Shown here: positions 34,931 to 48,215 of the stretch, piece by piece
How the letters are laid out: every line of letters starts with the position of its first letter
How positions within the stretch are numbered: position 1 is the stretch's first letter
Source of the DNA: Takakia lepidozioides
Lineage: Eukaryota > Streptophyta > Takakiopsida > Takakiales > Takakiaceae
Length of the DNA: 64,000 nt
Reading direction: 5' to 3'
Assembly (NCBI GenBank): GCA_030704615.1
Contig: CM060732.1
Coordinates: 28,501,053-28,565,052 of the forward strand
Notes under the pieces: model-generated
The model's database searches: none
What the model was told of the DNA's origin: nothing
What the model saw: the letters and a program-made list of their open reading frames with translations, nothing else
Position numbers and translations under genes: made by a program

Positions 34931-36423
34931 CCTAGGGCAAATTGGGAGAACAGTAGTAGTGGTGAAGGGTGCCGCTTGGCACTCGTGGGCCCATGGGTAC
35001 CAGTGGTACCCAGAGGCGTATGAGGTGCCTAGGAAGCGGGAGGGAGACTGGATTCGAGTTTGTTGTTTGTTGGTGATGATTGCAGTGAGGGATCGGAGCG
35101 CGGTGAGTGTATTGCTTTGAAACATTTGTGAATAGATGTGATAGGGATTTAAAAATTATTTTGAAGGGTAGAGATGTTGGCATTATGGATGCCTCATCTG
35201 GTGCCAGTAGATATGATAGTGAGTGGGCCGGTGCCCCACCCTCATCGGCGGATGCCAACGATTAATGGTGCGTATTTTTTACGTTTTTCTAGAATAGAGG
35301 CGTTAGGGAAGCAGTCGTGGCAGTATATGAATTTTATAAAATGTATGGTGATGTCTGATGATGGTGCATGAGGGGGGGGGGGGGGGAGTTAACGGGGAGG
35401 CCCTGGACTATGAGGATGTCCGGGCATAGTTTAGCGGGGCATGTGCAGGACCCGCAAGGTTGACAGATACATGGAAGGAGCCAAGTACGTACTGTATGGT
35501 CTGGAGGCTTACCCTGGTAGGTCCCAGCGTTGATGAGTGTAAACCATCTGGTTGCACTACATTGTAAGAGAAGTTTGTGGATGTGCCATACGGCGTGATT
35601 ATGACGAGCGATTCGCAACCCGTGGATGACAGGGTGTGGACATTCGCTGAGAATACGAGGCCAGGTATCACGTTTAGCATGAAGGTGTGAACAAAGTGGG
35701 CAGTGTGGGGATGGGAATAGGGTTGGCCAGAAGGTGTGTTTGCGTTGATGGCCCATATATTGGGCGTATCTAAATTTGAGTGTTTGCCTTATTTGTGTAT
35801 CTGAGGCGGCTTTGGAGTTCCAGAAGTGGTTTGATAATTTATGGTGCAGGACATTGGAAGGGGTCCATTTTTGGATATGAAGCTTGGTATGGTTGAGAGA
35901 GGTTGAGGCGTGTTTTTTGGCTTCTTTAGTGAGGGTTTTAAGGAAGTTGTGGATTGGACGAGGTGATGAAGGGTCAGGTACTGGCAAAAATGGTGTGCAT
36001 GACCGACATGAATGGGGTCGACCGGTGGGTCAACTGAGGGTTTGGAGGCCCCCAGCTGGGCTAAGAGGGGCACTCGTGTATCAGCATGTCATCTGTCTCT
36101 CTTACCTTTGGGTTTGGGCTCTACCCCTATAATGCCTCCATGGCGAAGAAATGGGTTTTTTTTCCCCACCTCAAGGGTCAATTGCTTGGGCTGGTGTTTG
36201 TTTTGAAACTAAAAAGAAAAACAATAAGAAAAAAATGATTGACCTACAAAATCATATTGAAGTTGGCACATATGTCAAAGTACTAAGTGATAAAAATGTG
36301 TCAATATGGTTATGTACCTACATCAAATATGATACCACTGTAAGAGTATCAACGTATAAGAGTTTGATATATTAAACGTCTATCAAACAGACATCCCAAC
36401 TTCGACATGATACCTTTATAAGA
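34931..36423. other. Central spacer of the giant inverted repeat
   Basis: About 1.49 kb unique to the centre. It contains a LINE fragment (minus), a run of 15 G (35372-35386), and at its right end repeated GATACC...TAAGAGTATC motifs. Arm 1 ends at GTCGATAC (34930) and arm 2 starts at the mirrored GTATCGAC (36424). Confidence 0.85.
35334..36110 (-). mobile_element. LINE C-terminal fragment in the palindrome centre
   Basis: A minus-strand frame of 217 residues contains RQTLKFRYAQYMGHQRKHTF, then CPLCSHLHAKRDTWPRILSEC and IARHNHAVWHIHKLLL. This is the typical terminal C-x2-C...H...C domain of non-LTR retrotransposons. A frame change near 35800-36000 links it to upstream PVDPIHVGHAHHF. RT and endonuclease are absent. 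It is a different family from the LINEs at 13.6 kb and 46-48 kb. Confidence 0.75.
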
Positions 36424-36744
36424 GTATCGACAAATTATTATTTTCAATAATTCTCAAAATGGATGGTTGTTATCATTTCATCCCAAACCCTTCAAAAACT
36501 TCACATATTTGTGTTCCTAATAATAAATATGTATCCTCTTCCACATTGAACGACAAAGATTTTTGGGATTTAAAGATTTTTTTGGATTGGGTAGCACTTG
36601 TCTTTTTGGGTGGAGGTTAGATAACAAGATCATGTCCAGTTGAAACCATTTTGCATCTGTCTCAGCTTTTGAATCGACTTTTCTGTTAGGGGCCAATGGT
36701 TTTTTCAGCTTTGGGCCCATGTCACCCATCTAACTTAGGGTAAT

Positions 36745-36966
36745 GTTTTTTTTAGATTATATTTAAAGGAAACCTGGGAGTGACTGCTTACATTTCAGAC
36801 CCTTGAGAAGGGGAAAATTAACCCCCTTTAAGATAAGGCATTGGGCACACTAGGGGGAAACGTCACCCCCAGACCAACCGGTCAGGACCCGCAGGACCAA
36901 AGTGGTATGATTTGAACCTTGCAAGGGTGACACACAGTGCACTTATCCAACCGAGCTACCAACCCT
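36745..36966 (-). repeat. tRNA-derived SINE in arm 2
   Basis: Mirror copy of the SINE at 34388-34609, identical in A and B boxes. Confidence 0.7.
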
Positions 36967-37534
36967 AGGTGGGTAACTTATGTGGCTCGTTTTCTTTTCA
37001 AATAAAACACAATGTATGGGATAGACCAAAATATATTGCTGAGGGAAAAATAACCTCACATGACAAGCCATGGAGGCTGAGAAAGGGGACATTGCCTTGG
37101 AAAAAATATAAAAAAAGATCCATCAAAAGAGAGAGAAATTGTGGCTCGTTTTGATATAACAACTAGATTTGGATTATGAATGTTGTTTACATGATTTCTC
37201 TTTTATCTTTGCTTTTGATTGGTTTAGATTTCAAATTGTTTGGATTTTCATTTGTAATGTTTTTATGAAAAAAATATTGTTGTTTTTTTAATGCATATTT
37301 GTTCCGGCGTTCATAATTTATTTTGTCTTTATTCAAAGCATATCTTGCAATTTAAAGTGTTGCACATGCCCAGATTTTCGAGGTTTACTATGGACATTAA
37401 CATCTTGATATAATTCAGGATAACGACCATATATCCGAAGATACATTCTTGAAAAAAACATTGTGCAGAGATTACTTCCAGCTGATTAAACTCATACAAC
37501 ATAGTCTTGCAGGGCCTGAAACTGGTATATTCAC

Positions 37535-38316
37535 CATATATGTGGTGGTACATGTCCCAGTAGAGCATTGCCAGGCCAAGTATTTGCCACTCATGGATAT
37601 GAATTATGTCTGGTTGGGTTCTTGTGATCTGTGTGTATAAGAAGAACGATAAAAGTGGGGTGAGATAGATGGGTTAGTGGTCTCAAATATGAACAAATAT
37701 GAATAAAGTCTCATTAATGAACAAAGTTCCTAAGGTTGAATGTTTGGGCCTTTGGACTGCAGCAATATCAAACTAGCCACACTTTTGTCTGAACAATCTT
37801 TACACTATCTAGTATCTAGCTTTGTAGAAAACATTAATTCCATTTCTGACCTAATTATAATATAATCGATTTCACAAGGGGTTGATGGAGCAAACATATC
37901 AAGTTACCAAATTGTGAAGGGCAACAGCTCAGACCTGCATCCATTCAAGGTTGGCACAGCTGAAAAACAAATATGCTTCCAGGTCATCATAAGACCCTCC
38001 ATAGATTTGTGACCCCTTCAAAAATTGGTTGTTTGGCTCCAAATAGAATGTGTACTCCCAAGACCTTACCACGATAAATGTGAATGGGCACCCAATTCTC
38101 CCCTATGATATGATGAATATGAGACGACATGAACAAGGCCCTCGATCTCATCCTTAGGTATCTTCTCATAGAAAGGTAGCATCACCTCCACTTTATGTCC
38201 CCTTTCAAGTCATGCCCGAGCAGGACCAGTTAGTACATCCCCTAACCCCCCCACTTTGGCCAAGGGGGCCTTCTCCGATGTCATGTGTATTATGTATGCC
38301 AGATCATTATCCAGAC
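37535..38316 (-). pseudogene. Starch synthase (class III/IV-like) fragment, arm 2
   Basis: Mirror copy of 33037-33818 with the same premature TGA (38210-38212) and the same frameshifts and intron. The lesions therefore arose before the arms formed, or were spread by gene conversion. Confidence 0.8.
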
Positions 38317-41300
38317 ATATGCCCTTTGATGAGCTCATGCCAACTGCAACTGCCTTTGAATTACCTTGTTTTGGGTTATTTTGTTTCCAAAAAGGAACTT
38401 CATCATCGGGAGATGGCCACACAATGTTTGCGATTGTGGGAAGAGGCCAGACAGGCCCTGGCTGCAAGGAACTTCTTGTATTGGGATTTGGTTGTGAGCC
38501 TCCTCCACTTTCTCTTGTTGCGATCTCTTCACAAATCTCAAGCATTACGGAGAAAACATCAAGTTTGCACAAACGGGGCACGTTCTAGCTAAGAGCACTT
38601 GGCAGGTATTCGATAACTCGTACTTAACTTACCCAGGGCAAATATATGGATACTCGTTATTAGACCCAAATTAACAAATCCAAAATGTGCATGTACTCTT
38701 GTTGAACGCAGTAGGTATCCTGGTAAGTCCTTCATTTGATTATTGCATATGTGTTGGAACACCTTTCCAGTGAGTGAGAGCCTAGGAAACTGTGAACTCA
38801 CCTTAAGAAAGATAGAACGAAATAGCCACATCAAATGTAAGGAAAAGCTTTCAAAGATGAAAACCAAGACTGATCATCAAGGAAATTCACATAGATAAAG
38901 AACCAATAAATAAAGGAGTAAACCTTAAAATGAACTATCTAATAACTTGAGCAGGTCAAATTACCCAAATCAACTATCTCTATCACCGTGACCAGCAGTT
39001 GTAACTCCCTACTCACTTCATTAGGGAGCAACAAAGGGTGCAAGAGTTTTTATCAACACAGGAAGACTCACCCAGGACATAGTTTGAGCATTCCAATAAT
39101 AGATGATCCCATACTTGAGCACGAAAAGAAATAGAGCTAGAAAGTCACATAACGTGGAAAGAAACGAAATGAAATGGAACTTCGATCAACCGCAGAAAGC
39201 TCAAACAGCTTGTGGGACAAAAGGAAAACAACAAACAATAAAGAGAATAAAAGATAGAGTGTGAAGCCAGAAGCAGCCCAAAAGCAACTACTACTCAAGG
39301 GATCGCCTGAGGGTCAAAGGTTTGTGCAAATAGGCTGGAAAGCATTTCTGTGGCTCAGAATGGAAGTAGTTTGTAAGAGATTGAGTTTCACGGAACAGAC
39401 AGTGGAGTTTCTTAAGGATCTCATAGTAAAGAGGGCAGTAAAGGAAGAAGTATTCCTCACTTTTGATGCATCAGTTGGGCGCGGTGCCTTAGTGGCCATA
39501 GGCGGTCTTCAGGCTGCGAGTTTTCCCACTTACTAGTCTCTACCTGTAAATTGTGGGAGCCCACCTAGAATCGCCCCAATGCCCTCAGAAGAGAGGGAGA
39601 TAAAGGTGCCGATACTATTTAGGCCGCGCATGATTCTATAGAAAAACTTGTTCAATTTGAGTGAGTGTCCAAGGGACACAAGTGGAACAACATAGAACCA
39701 ACCACATATCCACAGGGTACAGAAGTCAGCTCTTCAGAGATATCGTAAATACTAATCAGGAAGTCAGGTGATTGTGTTTGGCATCTAAGCCCACCATACT
39801 CAGGCGCAGAAAAAGGAGACAATGGGCCATATGCTGTAAAATTCCCTTTCAAGATTGTGATCAAAGCTTCATTTACTGCAATGTTTCAGAATTTGTCATA
39901 TAAAAATTTTGAAATTGGGATAAAGTACAATTGCAAGAGACAAGCCAAGAAGACATCAGACAAGGGAAAAAGTTCATCATATCCACTCCATGCCCAGACG
40001 ACCCAAAAAAGTTTTCAGACATTCCCCGATTCAAAAACCTTTGAAGTACTACATCTTCGACATAATCACATCTATAGGATGGCCAAGGGACACAGCAGAG
40101 AGTGGTAAACTGTGCTTTGCATTAGCATTGTGGTGGTAGACAAACACCTGGTTTAAGATGTGGAAGTGAGAGACATATTGTTGGAAACATAGAAGATTCT
40201 TATGACTCAGAGATTCCACCACTCGCTTTCTTTAACTGAAACTGCAACAAACTGGAAAAGAGGAAAGGAGTGAATCCAACCTCCGAGATAGCATTTTGTA
40301 GTGGATTTGAACAGGGCAGATAAACTCGATCCCCCCCAGTTTGGGTCTCATCCCACACTGCGCTAGATGTGACTCTGGCTCTAGAAATCCATTATGATGC
40401 GCACCCGGTCCCCACGATGCACAGCCAATGCTTTCAATATCTGAGCTGTATCCTCCACCTTTGGGTCCTGCAACATCTTCCAATATTCTGGCAGTGTCAT
40501 CGTTCTCTAGGACTTTCTTAGACCCTCCATGGACCCTGCTTCAGGTCTGTTTGTTTTGCAGACCTTGACATGTAATGCAATAAGCTTGAGAATGCCCTAG
40601 TGACATTAACCAAAGGTCATGTGGCAAATCCATATCTGTTGACAAACAATACTTCATAGGATCTGCTCTGACAGATGAATATCGGAACCCTGGTGGGCAG
40701 AGAATGTTTTTCAAGGAACACATGCAAGCATAGTACATCAGCTTCTTGGTTGGAAAGCAAGAAGAAGGCCGTGGCTCGGGCTGCAGACACCCTCTCTACG
40801 TCTGATTGCCGCATTGACGATCCTTGTATAAACTTCACGAGCCCATGATAGAGTGGAACTACTCGTTTCATTTCAAACCTGCCAAATCACTCAAATACAC
40901 TAGTCAGGACTGGATCCCCAAGTTCAAGTTGGAGGCACTTGAGAGATTGCTGTGTGTTGATATCTCGCATTTTTTGTCTACACATCGTTTAGTACCAGAG
41001 CACCACATTCAGGTAGACAACAATATTTTTCAACTACAAATGCAACAGTAATGTGCACTAAAGAGGACATTTCGCAAAGCATACATGTGCCAACTTACGA
41101 GGGGCTGACGCATAGCGGATACGATTCAAGGTTATTGAAAACCCCGATCTGTCCCTCTTAGTCTTATTCAAATGCGAAATCTCATTTGAAACTTTATCTA
41201 GGCCACAGACCCAACTTCCAGCTTCACTGGGCATGATGAATATCTTATTCTACCTGTAAGAAAAATATGACATAATACAATCCGACTTTTCCAAAAGGCT

Positions 41301-44300
41301 CCAATGCACTTCCATTCAGTGTAAAGACTTGTTCCGTTTACTAGTTTGGAATAATCAGCATTCCCTACACACTCGTGGGCGAACATTAAAAAATGATTTC
41401 TTTTTCTCCCCATGGTTTTCATAGAGAGTATGAAAACAACCATCAAGTCTGTACCAACACTAAACAAAACAACCAACCACCCATCAAGGCACCTGCATCT
41501 CGGAAAAACTGCAAGTAAATCCATAGATACCTTCACAATGACTAGGATTGTAGAACTTTGCAAGACAGTCTCAGACAGTATTGAATGAGATGCTTCCAGC
41601 AACTATAAGATACCGTGAATCAATCAGCTTCCTTCCATTAAAGGAGCCTCCATACGGCTTGCATGCATTGCCTTGAGCTCATTGTCATCATATTCCAAAG
41701 ATGCCCCTACTCTACAATGTTACATCTCTCGGAAACCCATCTCCTCATTATTTGCCCTCAATTTCCCCTTCCATTTGTCTGCTTTGCTAGAAACAGATTG
41801 GAGAAAAATTTCCATGGATAACTACTACAAAATCCAACAATCAAAACAGACTCTCATGCCAAACTAATGCAGACCATCCTTTATCATACCATTCAGCACG
41901 TCATCTTCCTTCATTCCTGCGTACCATCAGTGGTTTACCGCTTAACAGGTTACTATCTGGTGAAGTCCCTTGGTAGATGAAATTCTTCACACATCAGTAC
42001 ATGCAGTAGCCTTATGGCCATTGATCCCACATGATACAATCCGTCCTAATTGTGTAAGATTTTTTCTATTAAACTGCCATAGTTGTGACTACAATCTCCT
42101 ATTGGTGAGGTTGGGATTCTCTCTTCCTGCTCCAAAGCATAAGAGGTATATTTAATTGCAGAAAGTGTGACTGTCAAAGTAGTTCAAATTGTAATATTTC
42201 TTGAGAGGGGAGCTGCAAATGTGATACTAGTGTAACCACCATCACTAATCTCAACATACGAACAGACTGTCATGATTCCTCTGCTAGTGACAGTCAAGAA
42301 GGCAATGATTATAAAGAATGGTCGATATCATGACTTCTTTGTAGCTCAATATGTAGATGCCTCAAACACAAGAATGTATGGATCAAGCAAGGTGAGATAT
42401 ATCATCCATAGGAGAAAAACTAACATGCCAGGCATACCTCCAAGATGCTAGGTACGTGATCCGACCAATTCGAATGGGCAAAGCAACAAAGGTGCCGATG
42501 ATTGCTACCATTGTCTATTGTATATTAATGATACATGTATACAACGTCTACAACTTTGACAACCTTTGCTATATGAGGTTATATATAAGGTCTTATTGGT
42601 TATATGATATACTTATAAATGACCTACATAATATTGGGGGGTACATGTACATTGTAAAAACCCTAACTGTCAACGTTTTTCATCCAGCGCATGTGCATCA
42701 TACAACGCACCGACATCATGATGATCACCTGAGATCATCCATGGACCATCCATCCATCCATCCATCATCCATCAACCGACATCATCAATCATCCATCGAC
42801 ATCATCCACCGCACAAACATCATCTTGCGCACATTTAACATCCAAAGCACCTTTATCATCGTGTGCCATTTGTTTTTTATACTACATGTTTTTTGGAGAA
42901 AAGACCTGGCCAACTGCAAAGATGCCTTCATTCAGTGGTGGATCCTCCATCATCGTGTGTCATTTGTTGTTTATACTGCATTATTTTCTGAGCACGGACC
43001 CGAACAGCAGAGATGCCTTCAATTAGTGGCAGAGATGCCATGAATCAGCGTTGGGTCCTTGATCTGGTGGTCTTTTCTGAAGCCGTTGGGGAGAAGCTAC
43101 TTATATCAGCCGACCATGTGCACTGCGCTTCTACAAAGGCATCGAGGAAGGGAGTTTCACGGATTGGGGCATCCCGAGTGGTGCTGGTAGAAGTTCCCTG
43201 GAATGGAGCAGTTTGTGGGCAGGCAACCAGCGGAGTTTTGTGAATCGGATAGTACAAAAAGGTTGTACTTTGCAAGACTGGTGGCCACGCACACTACTAT
43301 CACTTTGATGAATTGTGCATTTTTGGTCTCTTTCTGTACACACAGGCTCTAGAGCAAAATGCATGATTCATCAACAGAAAAGCAGTGAGTTTTGAAACTG
43401 CTGTTTGACCACACTACTGCTGGTGAGGGCTATACCAGTATGCTCCGGGATGCGAAGTAGAAATATAGGGACAGGTTCTTCCAACCTAGCCATCTTCCGG
43501 ATTCTTGGACTAACAGCTGTTGTTTTTTCCTCAAATTCAAGGTAGGTTCTTCACCTATCATGAAGCTCCAGATCAACCCTTCAACCTGCACAACACCTTA
43601 ACAATAAACCGTAATATCTTATGTATATAGGCTCATGCATGGTCTGATTTCGCAGTTAATTTCCAATTCAAAGAGTGCAGCCGATGTACCATGTTATGCT
43701 CCCTTCTATTTAATTTCTTTAAATTCCAGTTTCCTGTCCACGTTGAACTGGGCGCCGTTATGTAAATTGAATTTGTTAAGTCTTGTATGTATTTATGAAT
43801 GATGCTATATAATATTTTATATATAGAAGAAAGGAATTCATAAATATTTTTAATTATTTTCTTGACATAGAATTATTAACCTCAATAATTCATTGTAGTG
43901 GATTAGGTGACAGACATCAAGCGTTTCTTACGAATGGCTCAAAATTCAAATGCATTTTCACTACCACCCGCCACGTTGCAGCGTGGTTTTCAGTTCATAT
44001 TTGTACGATGCCTAAGTCTCTAGTTGATTTTGTCGCCGGGGTGTGTAGAAGAATTCCACAAATTAATATGAGAGCCTCTAGCCGTCCAGAAAGTTGGAGG
44101 ACCAAGCTGCGTGTGAATCAGAATGTCACATGCAAAGGATGTTGCACCGGTCCCACGAGGAGTTGAAATCATGAAGAAAAATTGATTGTCTCTTTTCAAA
44201 ATATCTAATCTAATAGATGCAAAACACACATCCCTCGTTTTATCTCCTTCAACAAATATATAAACAAAAATCATGTGCAAAGCTATTGTGGTCGGTGGAT

Positions 44301-45924
44301 CTTTTATGGGATTGGACACGCTTACAACAGCTTTTCCATAAGTGCTAGAGAGCTGTGACATGTCCAGACAACACGAGAACTCCAGATGCATCAATCAGAT
44401 GCAACTCCATCCAAACGGGACAAAGGTCGAGTTACTCAAATTAAAAAGATAGAGGAAAAAATTAACCTAAACAGGGCCATAAGGTAACATTAATTGAAGA
44501 AGAGTTTTTAAATTGAACTGTATGTCATTCCTAGCCATGTGATATATGTAGACCCCATCCATTCATTTACTTTTGGGTTTTAGTACTTCCATGTGCAAAG
44601 AAACATTGTTTTTGGGATTTAGGTAGGTGGGCATTGCTTTGTGTAGTCTAGTGGAGGAGACGATAACTCCATGAAGAAAAAGCACACAATATTTACAAGT
44701 GACATGTTGTCATTTGTAATATATATACATATATATATTTTGTGATGTTGCTTGTTTGTATAAGTACTTCATCTTGGTTATATGATATACTTATTATAAA
44801 TGACCTACATAATATTGGGGGTACATGTGTCATGTACATTGTATAACTGATTAAATTATTATATACCTATTTATAAATGATGCTATATAATTTTTTATCG
44901 TTTGTCGCATCCTTGTGATTTTTTATTGAGAACATTGCATTGCATGTCTAGCAATACAAAACATTCTAAGTTTTACGAACACAATATTTCAAACATTTAT
45001 AAGTATTTAAGTACAGAAATGCATTGACTATATATCTATACATCGTCTCTAAATCATGCAGCCTATGTATAGGTCACTCAGGATATTTTTGAGTTCATGC
45101 GATACACATAAATGACCAATATAATAATAGGAGGTGCATGTTAGAACTTAGAATGAATATTGAATTATAAAATCGAATATGCATATTAAAATGATATTTG
45201 CTATTCATTTTTTCAATTTGATCTCCCAAATCCATGTGTTTTTTTAAAATTTAAAACAACTTATGCACGACAATGAAAAATATTCTACTTATGAGACTAT
45301 GTACACATAAATGATCAATATAATAATAGAAGGTACATGTAAGAATAGGGAATTGTGATATTTTATATGCATTTTAGAAGGCTGTTATAGAATAGATTTT
45401 AATTGGATCTGTCACATATTTATAATTATTTTTCGTTAAAAATATTTCATTGTATATCTGTCAATACAAAAATTCCAAGTATTATGAACCAATTATAAAA
45501 CTATAGAGTATACGTGCACACATATTATTAGATCCAATTGTTCTTTATCACAATTCCTATGCATCCATCCTATGCATAGGTTACTCATAATCTTCTTGAA
45601 TTCATGGGATACAAATAAATGATCTATATAATAATAATAGCAAGTGCGTGTACGAGTGAATATTAAATTATGAAATCTTATCTGCATTTTAAAATAAATT
45701 TGTTATTTTTTTATAATCCGGTCTCACACATCCTTGTATCTTTAATTAAAAAATAACTTATTGCAGGACAATGAAAATATTCTACTTATGAGACTCTGTA
45801 TACAGAAATGACCAATATAATAATAGAAAACTCCTGTAAGAGTGAACATTGAATTGTGATATTTCATATGATTTAATAAGGCTGTTATAGGATAGATTTT
45901 AATTCAATCTCGACCCCTTTGTGT

Positions 45925-48215
45925 TTTTTTTTGTTTTTTGTTTTAATTTTTTTGGAGAAGAGGGCTTAGCCTCAGAGCTTTATTTGAATTATTGAAGGGA
46001 AAAAAATTAAAACCCTTTGATGCCCGAAGGCTGCCATAAGGCTTAACACACGACAGGGCGTGACGGATGTCCCGATGAACTAAGACTGTACTGCAGAACC
46101 TTCCTGCAGGACCAATTACCGAAACCGATGACTGAAACTAGTTTCGAGAAAGCAGAAATAACGTGGGACAAGCCTAATGCTTGTAGCCTTGAAGAGGCTC
46201 TGGAGCTACTTAGTGCATAGTAGATAAGCAATGGGGACCAATCTCTCCATGATGAAGATCTCCTTTGCAAAGAACCATTGTAGAGAGCAAAGAAAATCTA
46301 AGTGCAGAATTGGAGAGGAGGGGAGATCTATCTGTAGAGCAGCTTGGTCCTTTTGCCCGTCTTCACATGCTTCCAGTTGATATCCTTATCAAACTCAGGA
46401 GAAGCGGAAGAGGAGGGCCCTGTGGTGTTGCCATTGGGGGGGGATTTCCCCAGGCCAGACACAATCTCCCGCTTACTCGGCTAAGAAGGCATATAGGGCC
46501 CTTGCAAATGCCAAATCCCTTCCGGGCAAATGGAACGCAAGATGGCAGCATGAATACTTCCACGAGTAAAATTGGGGAGACATCTGGAAACTCATTTGGG
46601 AAAAATCTAAGCCCGCAAAAATTAGCGCCTTCCTCTGGCAGGTAGCAAACAGGGTGCTCAAGGTCGGTCACTTTCTCAATTTCCCGGAGGCCCTGCTTTG
46701 CTCATGCTGTCAATCAAGGACCATCGAGACACTGGAACAAATGCCTCATTCATTGTTAGGCACCCCATTTGTTATGGCCATTTATTGACTCGTTTTATAG
46801 TGCTTCATGGGAAGCGTTCCCCTCCAACCAGGTGGTAATACTTCTCAACTATGACAGGACTACCAAATCCATAGCAAATGACTGTCCAGTCTATGAAGCC
46901 TTGAGGGGATACACTCTATGGCATCTATGGAAAGCCAGATGTTCCTGGTCCTTGGATAATGTCAACTCCACGGCCACTGCTACACTCACAAACATATTTT
47001 TTGATCTTACCATAGCAACTAAACTTGCTTGGGAAAAAGTGCGTGCAGGCATCGTCAAACACCCAGAGCAGCAACATGCCCTCATCAGTTCCTTCAGGGG
47101 CACTTGGGGCAGAAACGACGTCATCTGCACTTGGTGTCCCCAAATTTCCACTGCCACTCTCCAGGGTCTATTTGCAGGTCCTGGAGAGGCATGCCACCAA
47201 TCCAGGCAAAGGAGACAAAGAGAAGCCAAAGAAAAGGAGTTCCCTCCGGGGCAGAAGGGTTGAAATCTTTGGCAGGGGAGGACCACAGGCAGATTCTTGC
47301 CGGCAAGGCATCTGTGCAGCATAGACTTTGGGTAGTGTTTGAGAAGAGTGTCAAGAACCTTGAAAAGGTATCCGCTTTGAATGCATAGCCAGTTAGTATG
47401 CCATGTTTCACTTCTGTAATGTACATTATTGAGTAGGGTTTTCCAGAAGCCACAACCCAATTATGAGGAGAATGCAGGGGTTGACCATTTTGCATGATCA
47501 GTTTCCAGGAGTTTGGGATATTTGTGACAATGGAGTCGATGCCGGATGTTAGCCTTCTTGCACCCAGGGCCGCTTGAAGGGATTCAGTGGAGCTTGCCCA
47601 CAGGTGGGCAATATGAGAGTATCCTCTGGTTTCCCACTTTGCCCACCTCTTGGCCTGAGTGCGCTGCAAGGGGGATGGGGTAGCCTCATTGAGATTGAGG
47701 TGTTGCCTCATTGTCTCTTGGAAAGATGTAGGTTCTGATTTGAGTAGGAAGGGTCTAAATTTATTCCATGCTTCCCAGATTGATACCCAAAGGGGTGAAC
47801 CAATGGATTTGTGCCTAAACCCTTGAGTTATCCACCTCATAGACGGTCTCCATTGGGTGTGACTTAGTGGGGAGCTGAGTGAGATAGCCTGTCCAACCAG
47901 TAATTTCCACCAACCCCCCTCTGGCCCAAGGAACCTTGGTAACCATTTTCCCAAGAGTGCCAGGATTTGACTTGCTGGATCGAGCACTCCCAGTCCTCTT
48001 TTTTCCTTTGGAAGGCAGATTTGCTTCCATGAGACCTGTGGCCTCTTGTTTTGGGTGGTCGATTGGGCACCCCAAATGAAGTTCCGGATGCATCTCTTAA
48101 CCTCTCCTAGAAATTCAGGGTCAGACTTCCAGATGGCTGCGAAATACCAGATCCCTGCCTGGAGGATCTGATTTGCGATGAGAGCTCTACCTGTTATGGT
48201 AGAAAACACGAGCCC
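45925..48215 (-). mobile_element. LINE with poly(A) tail and apparently inverted 3' coding part
   Basis: A T-rich run at 45921-45952, followed by CTTTATTTGAA, reads on the minus strand as an AATAAA-type signal and A-rich tail. A minus-strand frame (48209 to about 47270) holds the post-RT part of a plant LINE (NFIWGAQ, SWKQICLPKEKRGLGVLDPA, then WKLIMQNGQ). The terminal zf-RVT-like region (WKLIWEKSKPAKISAFLWQV, then ALRGYTLWHLWKARC) is instead on the plus strand at about 46560-47200. The catalytic RT core and 5' part are missing. Confidence 0.75.

Larger units (their letters stand above)
36424..45925 (-). repeat. Giant inverted repeat, arm 2
   Basis: Reverse complement of arm 1. Between 36424 and about 43500 only single-base differences or homopolymer indels were noticed (for example near 36998, 42406, 42645 and 42729). 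From about 43650 outward, substitutions become frequent and indels of several bp appear (for example near 43820 and 44150). Homology stops at about 45925, exactly where a T-rich LINE tail begins. Confidence 0.95.

Noticed and set aside
25445-45925. Palindrome as one foldback transposon or Helitron
   Set aside because: The outer ends lack terminal inverted repeats with a target duplication, and no Helitron-type 5' TC or 3' CTRR hairpin end or Rep/helicase text was found.
46265-46645. Independent plus-strand gene
   Set aside because: It overlaps the inverted LINE segment in a different frame and has no motif of its own.
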